From positions 1 through 34,514 of the forward strand of contig CAIZVZ010000014.1 of the NCBI GenBank assembly GCA_903936565.1: a DNA stretch of 34,514 nt, given 5' to 3'. Below the pieces are notes generated by a model, which was given only the letters and a program-made list of their open reading frames with translations, searched no databases and was not told the DNA's origin. Shown piece after piece: positions 23,825 through 33,800 of the stretch (the first letter of the stretch is position 1; every line of letters begins with the position of its first letter). The DNA is from an uncultured bacterium. GTDB lineage: Bacteria; Patescibacteriota; Minisyncoccia; Phycocordibacterales; CAIZLB01. The translations under genes were made by a program, and so were the position numbers.

Positions 23825-25195
23825 ATGATCGATAAAAAAATTAACAACTTAAAAGATAGACTTGCAAACATTCACATGTCAGCAGATGACAAGCGTGAGG
23901 TTTTTAAGCGTATCTCTCTTGTTGTTGATAAGATTGAAGCTGTTTCTTCTGAATTCCATAAAGCTCCTGTTCTTTCTCCATTTTCTAGTGATAATTCTGT
24001 TTCTGGTGGTAGATTTGCTAGTCGTTTTGCATCTAATATTTTTGTCTATGTAAGACAGAGAAAATTTGTTCCATCTCTTGTTGTGGTACTACTCCTATGT
24101 GCCACAGGTGGTGTATCTGCATTTGCCGATAATGCCATGCCTGGAGATTATTTGTATCTATTGAAAGTAAATGTTAATGAGCAAGTAAAAGGCTTCGTCG
24201 CTGTTACTCCCGAGGCAAAGGCTCGTCTTGCAGTTGAGACAACAGAAAGAAGATTGCAAGAGGCTGTTATACTTTCTTCACAAGGGAAGTTAACAGATGA
24301 GAGAAAACAAATTATACAAGGTCAATTGAGTAAAAATGCAACTGACGTTAAGAATAGTGTCGCAGATTTAGTAGCTTCAAACAACATTTCTGTTGCACAA
24401 GAAGTGGCTATTAACTTTGAGGCATCATTGAAGACTCATGAATTAATGCTCGAGACTCTTACAAAGAGTGCAGAGAATGCAAAGAACGGTACTTCGACAA
24501 GTGGTACTGTGATAGTGTCTGCTAGTTCCACATCGGCAGCTGCTTCATCTACCGCAAGTTCAACAGAGGCTGGCGTTACAACATTTACAACAATAGCTAG
24601 TTCAACTAACTCTACAAGCACAACGCAAGTTGGTACCGCTCAAGCCGTAGCCATCACAGCACTTCAGCCAATTAGTACATTAATGCAAGATATTAGATCT
24701 GAAATTAATTCCAATACAAAAGTTAGAGAAGAATTGTCGATCAAAGAAATTGCTGCTGCAACAGATCCTGCTGTGATTTCTGACAAGATTAAGACAGTAA
24801 GGGCTAAGTATTCTGATTTGGCATATCAAAGAAAGACACTAACAGATTTGAGTCCTGCTTCGATTAAACTATTTGATACTTATCTAAATACAGCTTCATC
24901 CACCCTTAATGATGCTGAAAATGCATTGCAAAATAAAGATTTGGTTAAATCGATGACAGCGTTACAACAAGCTGTTAAATCACTAAGTGATTCGGATTCT
25001 CTACTCTCAATTGAGCTGAATAGTAAGCCTGAAGTTAGGAAGATGTTGGAATTAATTGATATTAATAAACTTCTAAATTCAATTCATTCAGATGATTCTA
25101 ATTCACCAGCAAATTCTACAAGTACAGTTTTGAATTTAAATAATTCAACATCAACTGAAGGAACTTTAAGTACAAAGGTTGTTTCCTCCATATAA
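23825..25195 (+). CDS. DUF5667-type membrane protein, possible anti-sigma partner
   Basis: A 456-residue protein whose first 70 residues are cytoplasmic and charged (MSADDKREVFKRI). One membrane segment follows at about 80-100 (FVPSLVVVLLLCATGGVSAFA). The extracytoplasmic part starts with the DUF5667-like block: MPGDYLYLLKVNVNEQVKG, then ETTERRLQEAVILSSQGKL. A Ser/Thr/Ala-rich linker (about 220-260) separates two helical domains. Proteins of this layout regularly follow ECF sigma genes in CPR genomes, so a membrane anti-sigma or signal-relay role is likely but unproven. The 3-nt gap to the sigma gene supports coexpression. Confidence 0.8.
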   Translation: MIDKKINNLKDRLANIHMSADDKREVFKRISLVVDKIEAVSSEFHKAPVLSPFSSDNSVSGGRFASRFASNIFVYVRQRKFVPSLVVVLLLCATGGVSAFADNAMPGDYLYLLKVNVNEQVKGFVAVTPEAKARLAVETTERRLQEAVILSSQGKLTDERKQIIQGQLSKNATDVKNSVADLVASNNISVAQEVAINFEASLKTHELMLETLTKSAENAKNGTSTSGTVIVSASSTSAAASSTASSTEAGVTTFTTIASSTNSTSTTQVGTAQAVAITALQPISTLMQDIRSEINSNTKVREELSIKEIAAATDPAVISDKIKTVRAKYSDLAYQRKTLTDLSPASIKLFDTYLNTASSTLNDAENALQNKDLVKSMTALQQAVKSLSDSDSLLSIELNSKPEVRKMLELIDINKLLNSIHSDDSNSPANSTSTVLNLNNSTSTEGTLSTKVVSSI

Positions 25196-25200
25196 TTGAA

Positions 25201-25227
25201 TCACCTGCCGGGTGACGGGTTTTGTTT
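25201..25227 (+). terminator. Probable terminator after the sigma operon
   Basis: Short stem tcacc (25201-25205) and ggtga (25211-25215), followed by CGGG and then TTTTGTTTT. The stem is weak, but the T-rich tail and the position between the two genes fit. Confidence 0.5.
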
Positions 25228-25239
25228 TCAATAAAGTGA

Positions 25240-25248
25240 TGATATAAT
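25240..25248 (+). promoter_or_regulatory. Extended -10 promoter of the pilin-like gene
   Basis: TGATATAAT, an extended -10 with a perfect TATAAT at 25243-25248. It lies 13 nt before the ATG at 25262 and implies a leader of about 7 nt. No clear -35 is seen. Confidence 0.5.
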
Positions 25249-25261
25249 ATATTTACTATAT

Positions 25262-26485
25262 ATGTCATTTAAATTTATGTTTTCAAAAAAATATAATCAC
25301 CAAGATGCTTTCACGTTAATCGAACTTCTATTTACGATTGCGATAATATCGCTCCTTTCAGCATTGATTTTAAATAGTCTGGCTAGTGCTAAGATGCGAA
25401 CGAACGATACAAAGATATCAGAAGACTTAAGACAATTTAGAACAGCTGTTGATCTTTACTACAATGACAATAGGACATATCCATCAACAGCGATGAATTA
25501 TGAAGATAAAAACATTGCTGTTCAGGATAAGCAATATGGTTGGTCAAATAAATTATCATTCTTTGTAAAAACAGCTGAAGCAGCAGCTGTTCATACTACT
25601 CCACTTTGCAGAAACTTTGATAAGGTCGCTGCATCTTTGGTTACAAGTAAATATTTAACTAATGTACCGGTTCATCCATACGATAATGATGCAAAAGGAA
25701 TTTGTTACAAGGCTGTAAATTCTAATGGTACTTTCTCAGCTTATGCATCGCTGACAACTTTAATGAATGTTGGTAGTGGAGCTTCGGCAGGTACAATAAG
25801 TAAAAGGACTGGATTTATAACGGGGGATACGAGTTCGGCTGGTATTACTAATTTGATTGCAACTACAAATTCTGCTGCCCCCACTGAAATTCCTTATCCA
25901 ATTGGGGTAGATGCCGTTACAGCTTTAGATATAACTAAATCAGCTGACGCCATCAATGGAGTTACTGCTGGTATTCAGGGTTCGGGTGGAACAGGTAGTA
26001 TCATAACCAATACATCTTCTACAGCTCCTGTAACGTATACGCTCTCAACTGTTGCACTCGGAGAGCCTCTTAGTGGGTCAATATCATATACTCCAGTTAA
26101 GGCATCTTATTCTCCTGGTGATATTGTAGTTTTCACAGCGATTCCCGGTTCTGGATATCTATTAACCTATTGGTTGGGCTGTACCGCAAGTACGGGTAAT
26201 ATCTGTACATTGGTTATGAATTCCAATACCGTAGTGCAAGCAAGCTTTAATAGAAGTTATAATTTTAATGTAGTCAATTATTTCCCTGCTGGTGGATTAG
26301 TTACTTATTCTCCAAATCAGCCAAAATATTTACCTGGAAGCACCATAACTGTTACCGCTAGTCCATATAATGGTTATACACTGACTTACTGGATTGGATG
26401 TACGTCCACTAATGGTAATACGTGTACTGTGACCACAGATTCGGCTGATAAGACTGTTTATGCAAGCTTTAATGCCGCATACTAA
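25262..26485 (+). CDS. Type IV prepilin-like protein with two InlB-like repeats
   Basis: A 407-residue secreted protein. The N-terminus is a class III leader: basic residues, then A16|F17-T-L-I-E21 and a hydrophobic helix. It would be cut by prepilin peptidase after Ala16 rather than the usual Gly. The pilin stalk continues as ISEDLRQFRTAVDLYYNDNRTYPS, with a head domain to about 240. Two divergent InlB B-type repeats follow: SYTPVKASYSPGDIV...LTYWLGCT and TYSPNQPKYLPGSTI...LTYWIGCT. Each has a Cys pair (GCT...CT). Such repeats are usually found in bacterial surface proteins. It could be a pilus-tip adhesin or a pseudopilin. Confidence 0.9.
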   Translation: MSFKFMFSKKYNHQDAFTLIELLFTIAIISLLSALILNSLASAKMRTNDTKISEDLRQFRTAVDLYYNDNRTYPSTAMNYEDKNIAVQDKQYGWSNKLSFFVKTAEAAAVHTTPLCRNFDKVAASLVTSKYLTNVPVHPYDNDAKGICYKAVNSNGTFSAYASLTTLMNVGSGASAGTISKRTGFITGDTSSAGITNLIATTNSAAPTEIPYPIGVDAVTALDITKSADAINGVTAGIQGSGGTGSIITNTSSTAPVTYTLSTVALGEPLSGSISYTPVKASYSPGDIVVFTAIPGSGYLLTYWLGCTASTGNICTLVMNSNTVVQASFNRSYNFNVVNYFPAGGLVTYSPNQPKYLPGSTITVTASPYNGYTLTYWIGCTSTNGNTCTVTTDSADKTVYASFNAAY

Positions 26486-26554
26486 ATATATGAAATTTTC
26501 TTAAAAATTTAGTATTTGTGCAGATTTAAAAAAACTGTTAAAGTATCAATCACT

Positions 26555-26788
26555 ATGTCATTTTTTCAAAACATGTTAATGAAGCAGATGCTTAAAAAGC
26601 AGATGAAAGGAATACCAGAAGCTGAGCAAGAGAAGATCTTGAAGGCTATTGAAGAGAACCCAGATTTTTTTACAAATATCGCAACAGAAATTCAGGCAAG
26701 GATGAAAACTGGCAAGAGTCAGATGGACGCCACAATGGAAGTTATGGGACAACACCAGGAGAAGCTCCGACAAATAATGGGGAAGTAG
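26555..26788 (+). CDS. Small uncharacterised helical protein
   Basis: A 77-residue protein starting at the ATG at 26555 (MSFFQNMLMKQMLKKQMKG). An upstream in-frame start at 26516 is less likely. It is Met/Lys/Gln-rich and predicted to be all-helical (IPEAEQEKILKAIEENPDFF). I recall similar short proteins in CPR genomes, but no function is known to me. The first helix is amphipathic and could lie on the membrane. It stands alone, with 69 nt before the next gene. Confidence 0.7.
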   Translation: MSFFQNMLMKQMLKKQMKGIPEAEQEKILKAIEENPDFFTNIATEIQARMKTGKSQMDATMEVMGQHQEKLRQIMGK

Positions 26789-26850
26789 TACTGCTACCCA
26801 GTTGGTTGGACGCTGGCCGTGTTCCTTCGGATTTCCTTTAAAACAATAAA

Positions 26851-27729
26851 ATGTTTAAAATTATATTTAACATTAAAAACACCATCAGAAATATTGTATT
26901 TTTGTTGGCGTTTTTGTTTACCTTTATTGCAATTTGTTATGGATTGTTTGTGCTAGCAAATCAGCCTTCAAATAATAGGAATTGGGTTAAAGATATGAAG
27001 GAGCTTTCTTCTGTTGAATTCAACAGCGGTAGTAGCACTGTGGTTCTATATAACATTAGAAATAATTTATACAGAAGCACTGATGATTTTGATGTAAGGT
27101 ATTATAATACTAAATTTGATATAAAGAAGCTAAAGAAAGCATATTTGATAACTGATCCATTTGGTAATTTTGCATCACATACAATGCTTGATTTTGAATT
27201 TGATGACGGCCAAAAGGTTGTGTTATCTGTTGAGGTCAGAAGGGAAGAGGGCGAGGTCTTTCAGAATTTTAAGGGAATGTTTCGTGGTTATGAATTATAT
27301 TATGTCTGGTCAAGTGAGGAGGACGTTATTAAGCTTCGTACTAACTATAGAAAGGATAGTGTGTATATGTACCCACTAAAGATGTCAGAAGCAAATATTC
27401 AAAAATTATTTGTTGAAGCATTACTTAGAACAAATGAGTTAAAAGATAACCCAGAGTTTTATAACTTCTTATTTGACAATTGCACAACTAATTTAGCAGA
27501 GATGTTGCAGAAGGTGTATAACAAAAAAATAATTGTCGATTGGAGGTATCTTGCGCCAGCGTATGCCGAAGGCTTGTCTATGAAGTATGACCTTATTGAT
27601 GGTAATCCTGTTGGTGACAAAGAGACTATTTTACAAATCAGGAAGACACACGATATTTCTCCATATGCAAGAGCTTGTGATGATTGCTTCGATTATTCGG
27701 GGTCAATTAGGAATATTTTTGGGAAATAA
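26851..27729 (+). CDS. DUF4105/Lnb N-terminal domain-like membrane-anchored protein
   Basis: This 292-residue protein has one N-terminal membrane helix (about 12-36) followed by a domain that matches DUF4105/Lnb_N by its ordered blocks. These are FDVRYYNTKFD (80-90), ASHTMLDFEFDDG (108-120, His110), LSVEVRREEGE, GYELYYVWSSEEDVIKLR and FYNFLFDNCTTN (203-214, Cys211). His and Cys in this order recall papain/NlpC-type active sites. In Enterococcus, Lnb proteins remodel lipoprotein acyl chains. Whether this CPR protein does so is unknown, since no lipoprotein pathway is seen in the window. It is encoded on its own before the giant fibre gene. Confidence 0.8.
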   Translation: MFKIIFNIKNTIRNIVFLLAFLFTFIAICYGLFVLANQPSNNRNWVKDMKELSSVEFNSGSSTVVLYNIRNNLYRSTDDFDVRYYNTKFDIKKLKKAYLITDPFGNFASHTMLDFEFDDGQKVVLSVEVRREEGEVFQNFKGMFRGYELYYVWSSEEDVIKLRTNYRKDSVYMYPLKMSEANIQKLFVEALLRTNELKDNPEFYNFLFDNCTTNLAEMLQKVYNKKIIVDWRYLAPAYAEGLSMKYDLIDGNPVGDKETILQIRKTHDISPYARACDDCFDYSGSIRNIFGK

Positions 27730-27812
27730 TTAAACTATTTCGAACTAATAGGATTAGGGTAATAATTTTGCCAAATTTTGCCTACTTATACACAGTTTTA
27801 TATTGAAAACAG

Positions 27813-27842
27813 CGCACTTTTCTGACAGCAGTGTGTTATAAT
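27813..27842 (+). promoter_or_regulatory. Promoter of the giant surface protein gene
   Basis: TTGAAA (27813-27818), an 18-nt spacer, a TG at 27834-27835 and a perfect TATAAT (27837-27842). The predicted start is near 27849, with a leader of about 33 nt. The intergenic stretch 27730-27881 contains nothing else that I can support. Confidence 0.7.
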
Positions 27843-27881
27843 AAAAAGGATTCAAGGGTTGAAATAATAGTATTTTGCGAG

Positions 27882-30800
27882 ATGCCTTTTAAAATTTTAA
27901 AAATATTAGGTTGGAATATTACCCCAAGGCTTTTTAAGTATATGGGAGTACTTATTTTTGTCGCATCTACATTTACTTTTGTTCAATTTGCTGGCGCTAC
28001 AATTTACCAACCCGGTGAGACATTAGAGCCTGATTGTGCGCCTGGTTCTGCTAATTGCGGTGTTGTTACTCCTAATTCTTCTGCAGTAAATACAGGCCTA
28101 TTAACGTCGACAGATTGGAGTGCTTTTAATAATAAACTTTCTGCCACATTAAATCAGGGTAAAATTTTTATTGGAGATGGTTCAAATCAAGCGAGCCCAA
28201 TAAATATTTCCGGAGACGCAGGTCTTTCAAGTTCAGGTCTGCTTACAATATCTAGTAATGCAATTACAGCTTCTAAAATTCTCAATGCTGCAGTTACTTA
28301 TGCAAAAATACAAGATGTTAGTGCTGGCAAAATTTTAGGAAATCCAACAGGCTCATCTGCTGCTCCTTCGGAAATTAGTTTAGGTAACGGTCTTATGTTT
28401 TCTGGAACAGATTTAAAAGTTAATGTTCCAACATGTGCATACAATGAAAGATTAAGTTGGAATGGATCTGCCTTCTTCTGTTCTGTAGTTGCCGCTGGTA
28501 CGATAACTGCTGCAAATACTTTTTATGCTGGTCCAACAAGCGGTTCACCAGACTTACCAGGATACAGGTCGATTGTTGCATCAGATCTTGGTAGTGGTCT
28601 AGCAACAAATCAAGAAGTTTTGTTGGGTAATCAATCTTGGTTAACTCTATTTGATGGTTCTGGAAAAATTAATTCATCAGTTTTGCCAAGTTCAATTACT
28701 GGTTCATTGAAATTTAGGGGAACTTGGGATGCTAATTTAAATTCACCCAATTTAAATACTGGAGGAATTGGGGGAGTAAGTGGGGATTTTTATGTTGTTG
28801 ATGTTGCCGGTACATCTACTCTCGATGCTCACTCAATATGGAATGTTGGGGATTGGGTTGTTAATGCGTCATCCTCTTGGGATAGAGTTGAACAAGGTGC
28901 TACAGTTTCAAGTGTAAACGGTAAGAACGGAACTATAGTTTTAAATACTGGTGATATAAGTGAGGGTGTGAATCAATATTTTACAAATCAGAGAGCGAGA
29001 AATGCTTTTGCGGGAGTTGGACCAATTACCTTATCCTCAACTACTGGAAATATTGATTGTCCTACTTGTGTTACAAATACTGGAAATGGAAGTTTATTAT
29101 CTGGTACGGGTGTTGGTATGAGTGGAAGCCTTTCGGGACGCTTGATTGGTTCTGGCAATGTAACTTTTTCTATAAATGATACAACTGTTATATCTGGAAG
29201 TTATGGTAGTAATACCTCCGTTCCAACTTTTACTGTTGACGCTCAAGGAAGGCTGACTTCTGCTGGAACAACTACTTTGGATGTGTCAGCAATTACTTCT
29301 GGAAATCTATCTGTCGCACGTGGTGGAACTGGCGCTGGAACATTTACAACAAATGGAGTTCTTTATGGTAATGGTACTGGGGCTCTTTCTTCATCTATTG
29401 CTGGAACATCTGGTCAATTTTTAGTTGCAAATGGATCTGGGGTTCCAGCCTTTGTAACAGCCTCGGGAGATTTGGCAGTAAATTCATCGGGATTGTTTAC
29501 AATAGGAACAAGCACAATTACATCATCAAAGATTACAGATGGTACAATCGTGAATGCTGACATATCAGGAGGAGCATCCATTGCGTACGGAAAATTGAAC
29601 CTTGCAAATTCTATCGTGAATGGTGACATTGTAAATGGAACTATCACAAATAATAAACTTACAAATTCCTCAGTCGGACTTACTTTAGGATCATCGGGAA
29701 ACGACATATCGCTTTCGACTAATTCTGTTGCACTCGGTGATACGTTGGTTGTCAATGTTCCAAGCGCATCTAGTATTGCACGTGGTGTTGTTTCTACCAC
29801 CACTCAAACCTTTGCTGGTGCAAAGACCTTTAGTAATGACGTGACATTGAATGGTAATGCGATCTTCAGTAGGGATTTTATTACTCCAAAGGGTGCAGAC
29901 TATGCAATTACTGGAACCCAAAATGATGTAAACCTTGGAGTTGGATCATATTTTCACTATATTGGTAATTCGCCAGCTACATTCACAGGAATTGCTGGAG
30001 GAGTAGACGGAAGACTTATTCGTATACTTAATGATAGTAGCTTTACTTTAACAATTAAAAATCTTGGTGCTGGTTCATTACCTGCTAATTTAATTGAAAC
30101 ACCAAATTCTGAGGATATTATTATTCAGCCAGATATGATGTTGGCTTTGATTTATGATATTGATTCAGCTAATTGGCATCTAGCATCTCAACCTACAACA
30201 GCGGACACAATAAAATCCTTTTCCTACATAAATGGTGGAAATGGTTTTGGAGGTGCAGCAAACATTGGAACAACAGATGCTTATGGATTGAATTTTATTA
30301 CAGCAGGTTCTTCTCGATTTGGGATTGCTTCCAGTTCCGCGACACTAACTGGTGCTGGGGCGACATCCATTATTGGTGGTTCAACCCTTGCTTTGACTTC
30401 TGCGTCCGGTTCATCGCTTAATGTTAATTCTGGAACAACAGGCTCACTCAACTTGGATTCTGGGACAACGGGTGCCATCAATCTCGGAACTGGATCTAAT
30501 TCAAAAAATCTCACAATCGGCAATACGACGGGTACAACTGCAATTAATGTAAACAGTGGAACGGGTGGAATTAATTTGACGGGCCTTGTGACACTTGGAA
30601 ATGCATCAACATCAAATGTCTCTGTTGCTAATAATTTATACATTGGTACAACAAATATTTCGTCAATTGTTGGTAACAACGGAGTCTCGACCTTGCGTTC
30701 TGATCTTGCGGTTACCGGTTCAACATCTTTGCAGAATTTTACAGCAATAAACGGAACTACTACTGGTAATTTTCATGCAACAACATTTTCGGGTAGTGCA

Positions 30801-33800
30801 CAAAACTTGACCCTGGCCAGACTTGGTAGTACAACATTTTCAACTCTACAGGATATGCAGAATGTATTTCATTCATCTGGATGGACTACTGGTGGAAGTA
30901 TAACTGATGCTGGTGGTGGAAGTATAAATGTTGCAGCTGGAACTGGTCTTCTTCGTCCAACAAACTCAGCATTGGCAACTGTATATTATTCAGATTGGCC
31001 AGCTGTGAATGGAATTGCAATTCCTACTAACACAATTAAATATATTGGTGTTGAATACAACGGCGGAACACCTCGTGTTACAGTACGTAGTTCTGCAAAT
31101 TGGAATTACAAAACTGATTTTCCAATAGGGGTAGTTACAAATGAGGGTGGTGTAATTCATGCGGCAAGTGATGTTCAGGGTGTTGGGGACCACGCTGCAA
31201 CCATGATTCAACGTGAGTATGAGACAATGCCGCTTTCTAGGGATGAAAGATCTGGTGGTCTCATGATTATGGAGTCAGGTGATAGTAATAGACATATTAT
31301 GGTTACAGCAGGTGCGCTTTGGGATAGACTTACTCGTTATTCAATACCAGAAATTGATACTGCTACAGGTAGTACATTTGATACATATGTAGGAACAGTT
31401 AAGCAATCCTCTTCTCAAACTCAATGGGATAATACTCACTATGGTAATGCTGGTACATACACAACTTTGGCTGACGGTAAATATGCTGTCATGTGGTTCT
31501 ATGTGGAGACAGATAATGATCTTGTTGCTGTTTATGGAACTAATCAATATTCTACGGTTGCTGCTGCTACAGTTGAAAATTCACCAACAGTACTGCCAAA
31601 TAGATTAATAGGATCTGGAAAACTTGTTGGTAGAATTATTTTTCAAAAGTCATCAAATATTGCTGCCCAAGCTGACAGTGCGTTTAACATGTCTCCATTT
31701 AGTACAGAAGCACTAACTCACCTTTCTAATCTCTCTGATTTAGATTTTGAATCTTCTAAATTGACTGGCTTTGTTGGAACTGGAGGTGTAGCTGGAGGGC
31801 AAACAATTATCGGTGGAAAAAATATAATTGATGGATTGACACTGCAGAGTACTTCTGCAACAGGGACAACTGATTTTATAAAATTCTTGGTAGGGAATAA
31901 CGGCGCGACAGAAGCTGGAAGGTTTACAAATAATGGATATCTAGGGCTTGGAACAACTACTCCTTCATCGAGACTTGCTGTCTCTGGAACTGCGACCGCA
32001 GATAACTTTATTGCGAATTCATCAACTGCAACTTCTACGTTTGCTGGCGCTTTATCGCTCGGTGGAATACTTAGTGTTTCTGGTGCATCCTCACTTTCAT
32101 CACTCAATGTTTCTGGTTTGACGAGCTTGAATAATTTCACAGCTGTAAATTCCACCACAACAAATTCTGCTATAACAAACCTTTCAGTTTCTGGTCTAAC
32201 TCAAATTGGAACTGTTAACTCTGGAACATGGAATGGCGGAACAATTGGAACAATCTATGGAGGTACTGGACAGTCAGTTTACACAGTTGGAGATATCTTG
32301 TATGCAAGTGCAACAGGTACACTTTCAAAATTACCAATTGGGTCCAATGGAAATATATTAACGGTTGGTGGTTCAGGTGTACCTTCTTGGCAGCCAAATG
32401 CTGCTGGATCAATTATTACAGGTAAATGGGCTACAACCACAAATAGTCTAGCGCTTTATCCAATTGATCCAACTCAGGTTGTTTTGGTCGGAGCTTCTGC
32501 AACATCATCCACAGGAAAAATTTTAGAAGTTACTGGAAATTCATTATTCACTGGTAATGCAAATATAACTGGACTTACAACTCTAAGTGGTGGTGCTACA
32601 ACCACAAACCTAACTGTTTCGAATAATCTATCTGTTTTAGGAAGTGCAACCACAACTGGTGCATTCACATCAGGTGGTCTCATCACTGCGGCTGGATCTG
32701 GAGTTGGACTCAATATAGTTAATAATGCAACTATTGGCGGAACTCTTGATGTGACTGGTACAACCACACTGCAAAAATTAGTTGCAATAAACTCTACATT
32801 CACCAATGCTACAGCGACAAATATGTTTGTCACAAATCTTTCAACAAACACATTTAGTCCTGCCAACCTGTCAACCCCTGGAGCCTTTAGTGTTTCGGAC
32901 CTTTCAACACTTAGCGGTGGAGCATCGACTACAAACTTAACGGCATCAGGTTCTATTTCTGTTGGAGGAATGTCTACGACAACAAATGGAATAATAGACA
33001 CTCAAACAAAATATAAGATTGCTGGGCTTGATGTTATAACTTCAAATACATTAGGTTCTGGAATATTAAATTCATCCCTAACATCTATTGGTACTCTTGG
33101 TACGCTTACTGTCTCAGGTCAATCATCATTTGCTAATGCATCAACTACAAATCTTTCAGTATCAAATGCACTATATATAGGAGGGATGTCTACAACGACA
33201 AACGGAATTGTAAATACACAAACAAAATACCAGATTAATGGTTCAGATGTACTTACTGCAACTACTCTAGGTTCTGGAATTACATCATCATCACTCACGT
33301 CTTTAGGTACGCTTTCCGGACTTACTGTATCGGGACAATCATCATTTGCTAATGCATCAACTACAAATCTATCCGTTTCTGGCAATTTCTCAGCCGGAAA
33401 TGGTAATGCTTCCATTGCCTCGAACGGTAATATTTCAACAAATGGAACTATCACATCGGGATTAATAAATGGTCAAACAATTTCATCTTCTGCTAATTTC
33501 ACAGGTTCTGTTACATCTGCTGGACTAATCACTGCTTCGAATGGCCTTACTTTAAGCAGTGGTTCATTAACGCTTCCTGCTGCATCTATAAATGATTCAG
33601 CTCTTTCGTCTAATGTTGCCTTACTTAATCGTGCTAATCAAACATTTACAGGGGCAAATACATTCTCTGGACAAACAACTCTGGGAAATGCCTCATCGAC
33701 TAATGTTTCGGCATCGGGGAACTTGAGTGTTGCTGGAAACTTTATAATGCCAAGAGGAAATAACTATTCAACAACCGGAACACAGAACGATGTGGATCTC

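Noticed and set aside
27786-27794. DnaA box-like TTATACACA
   Set aside because: A single match to a degenerate 9-mer, without clustered boxes, an AT-rich unwinding element or dnaA/dnaN nearby, does not support an origin.
29414-33454. Long reverse-strand open frames under the giant gene (for example 31718-32158 and 32474-33001)
   Set aside because: They arise from the Thr/Ser/Gly-rich codon pattern of the plus-strand gene. Their products are low-complexity Val/Pro/Asp-rich sequences, and no promoters or start contexts support them.
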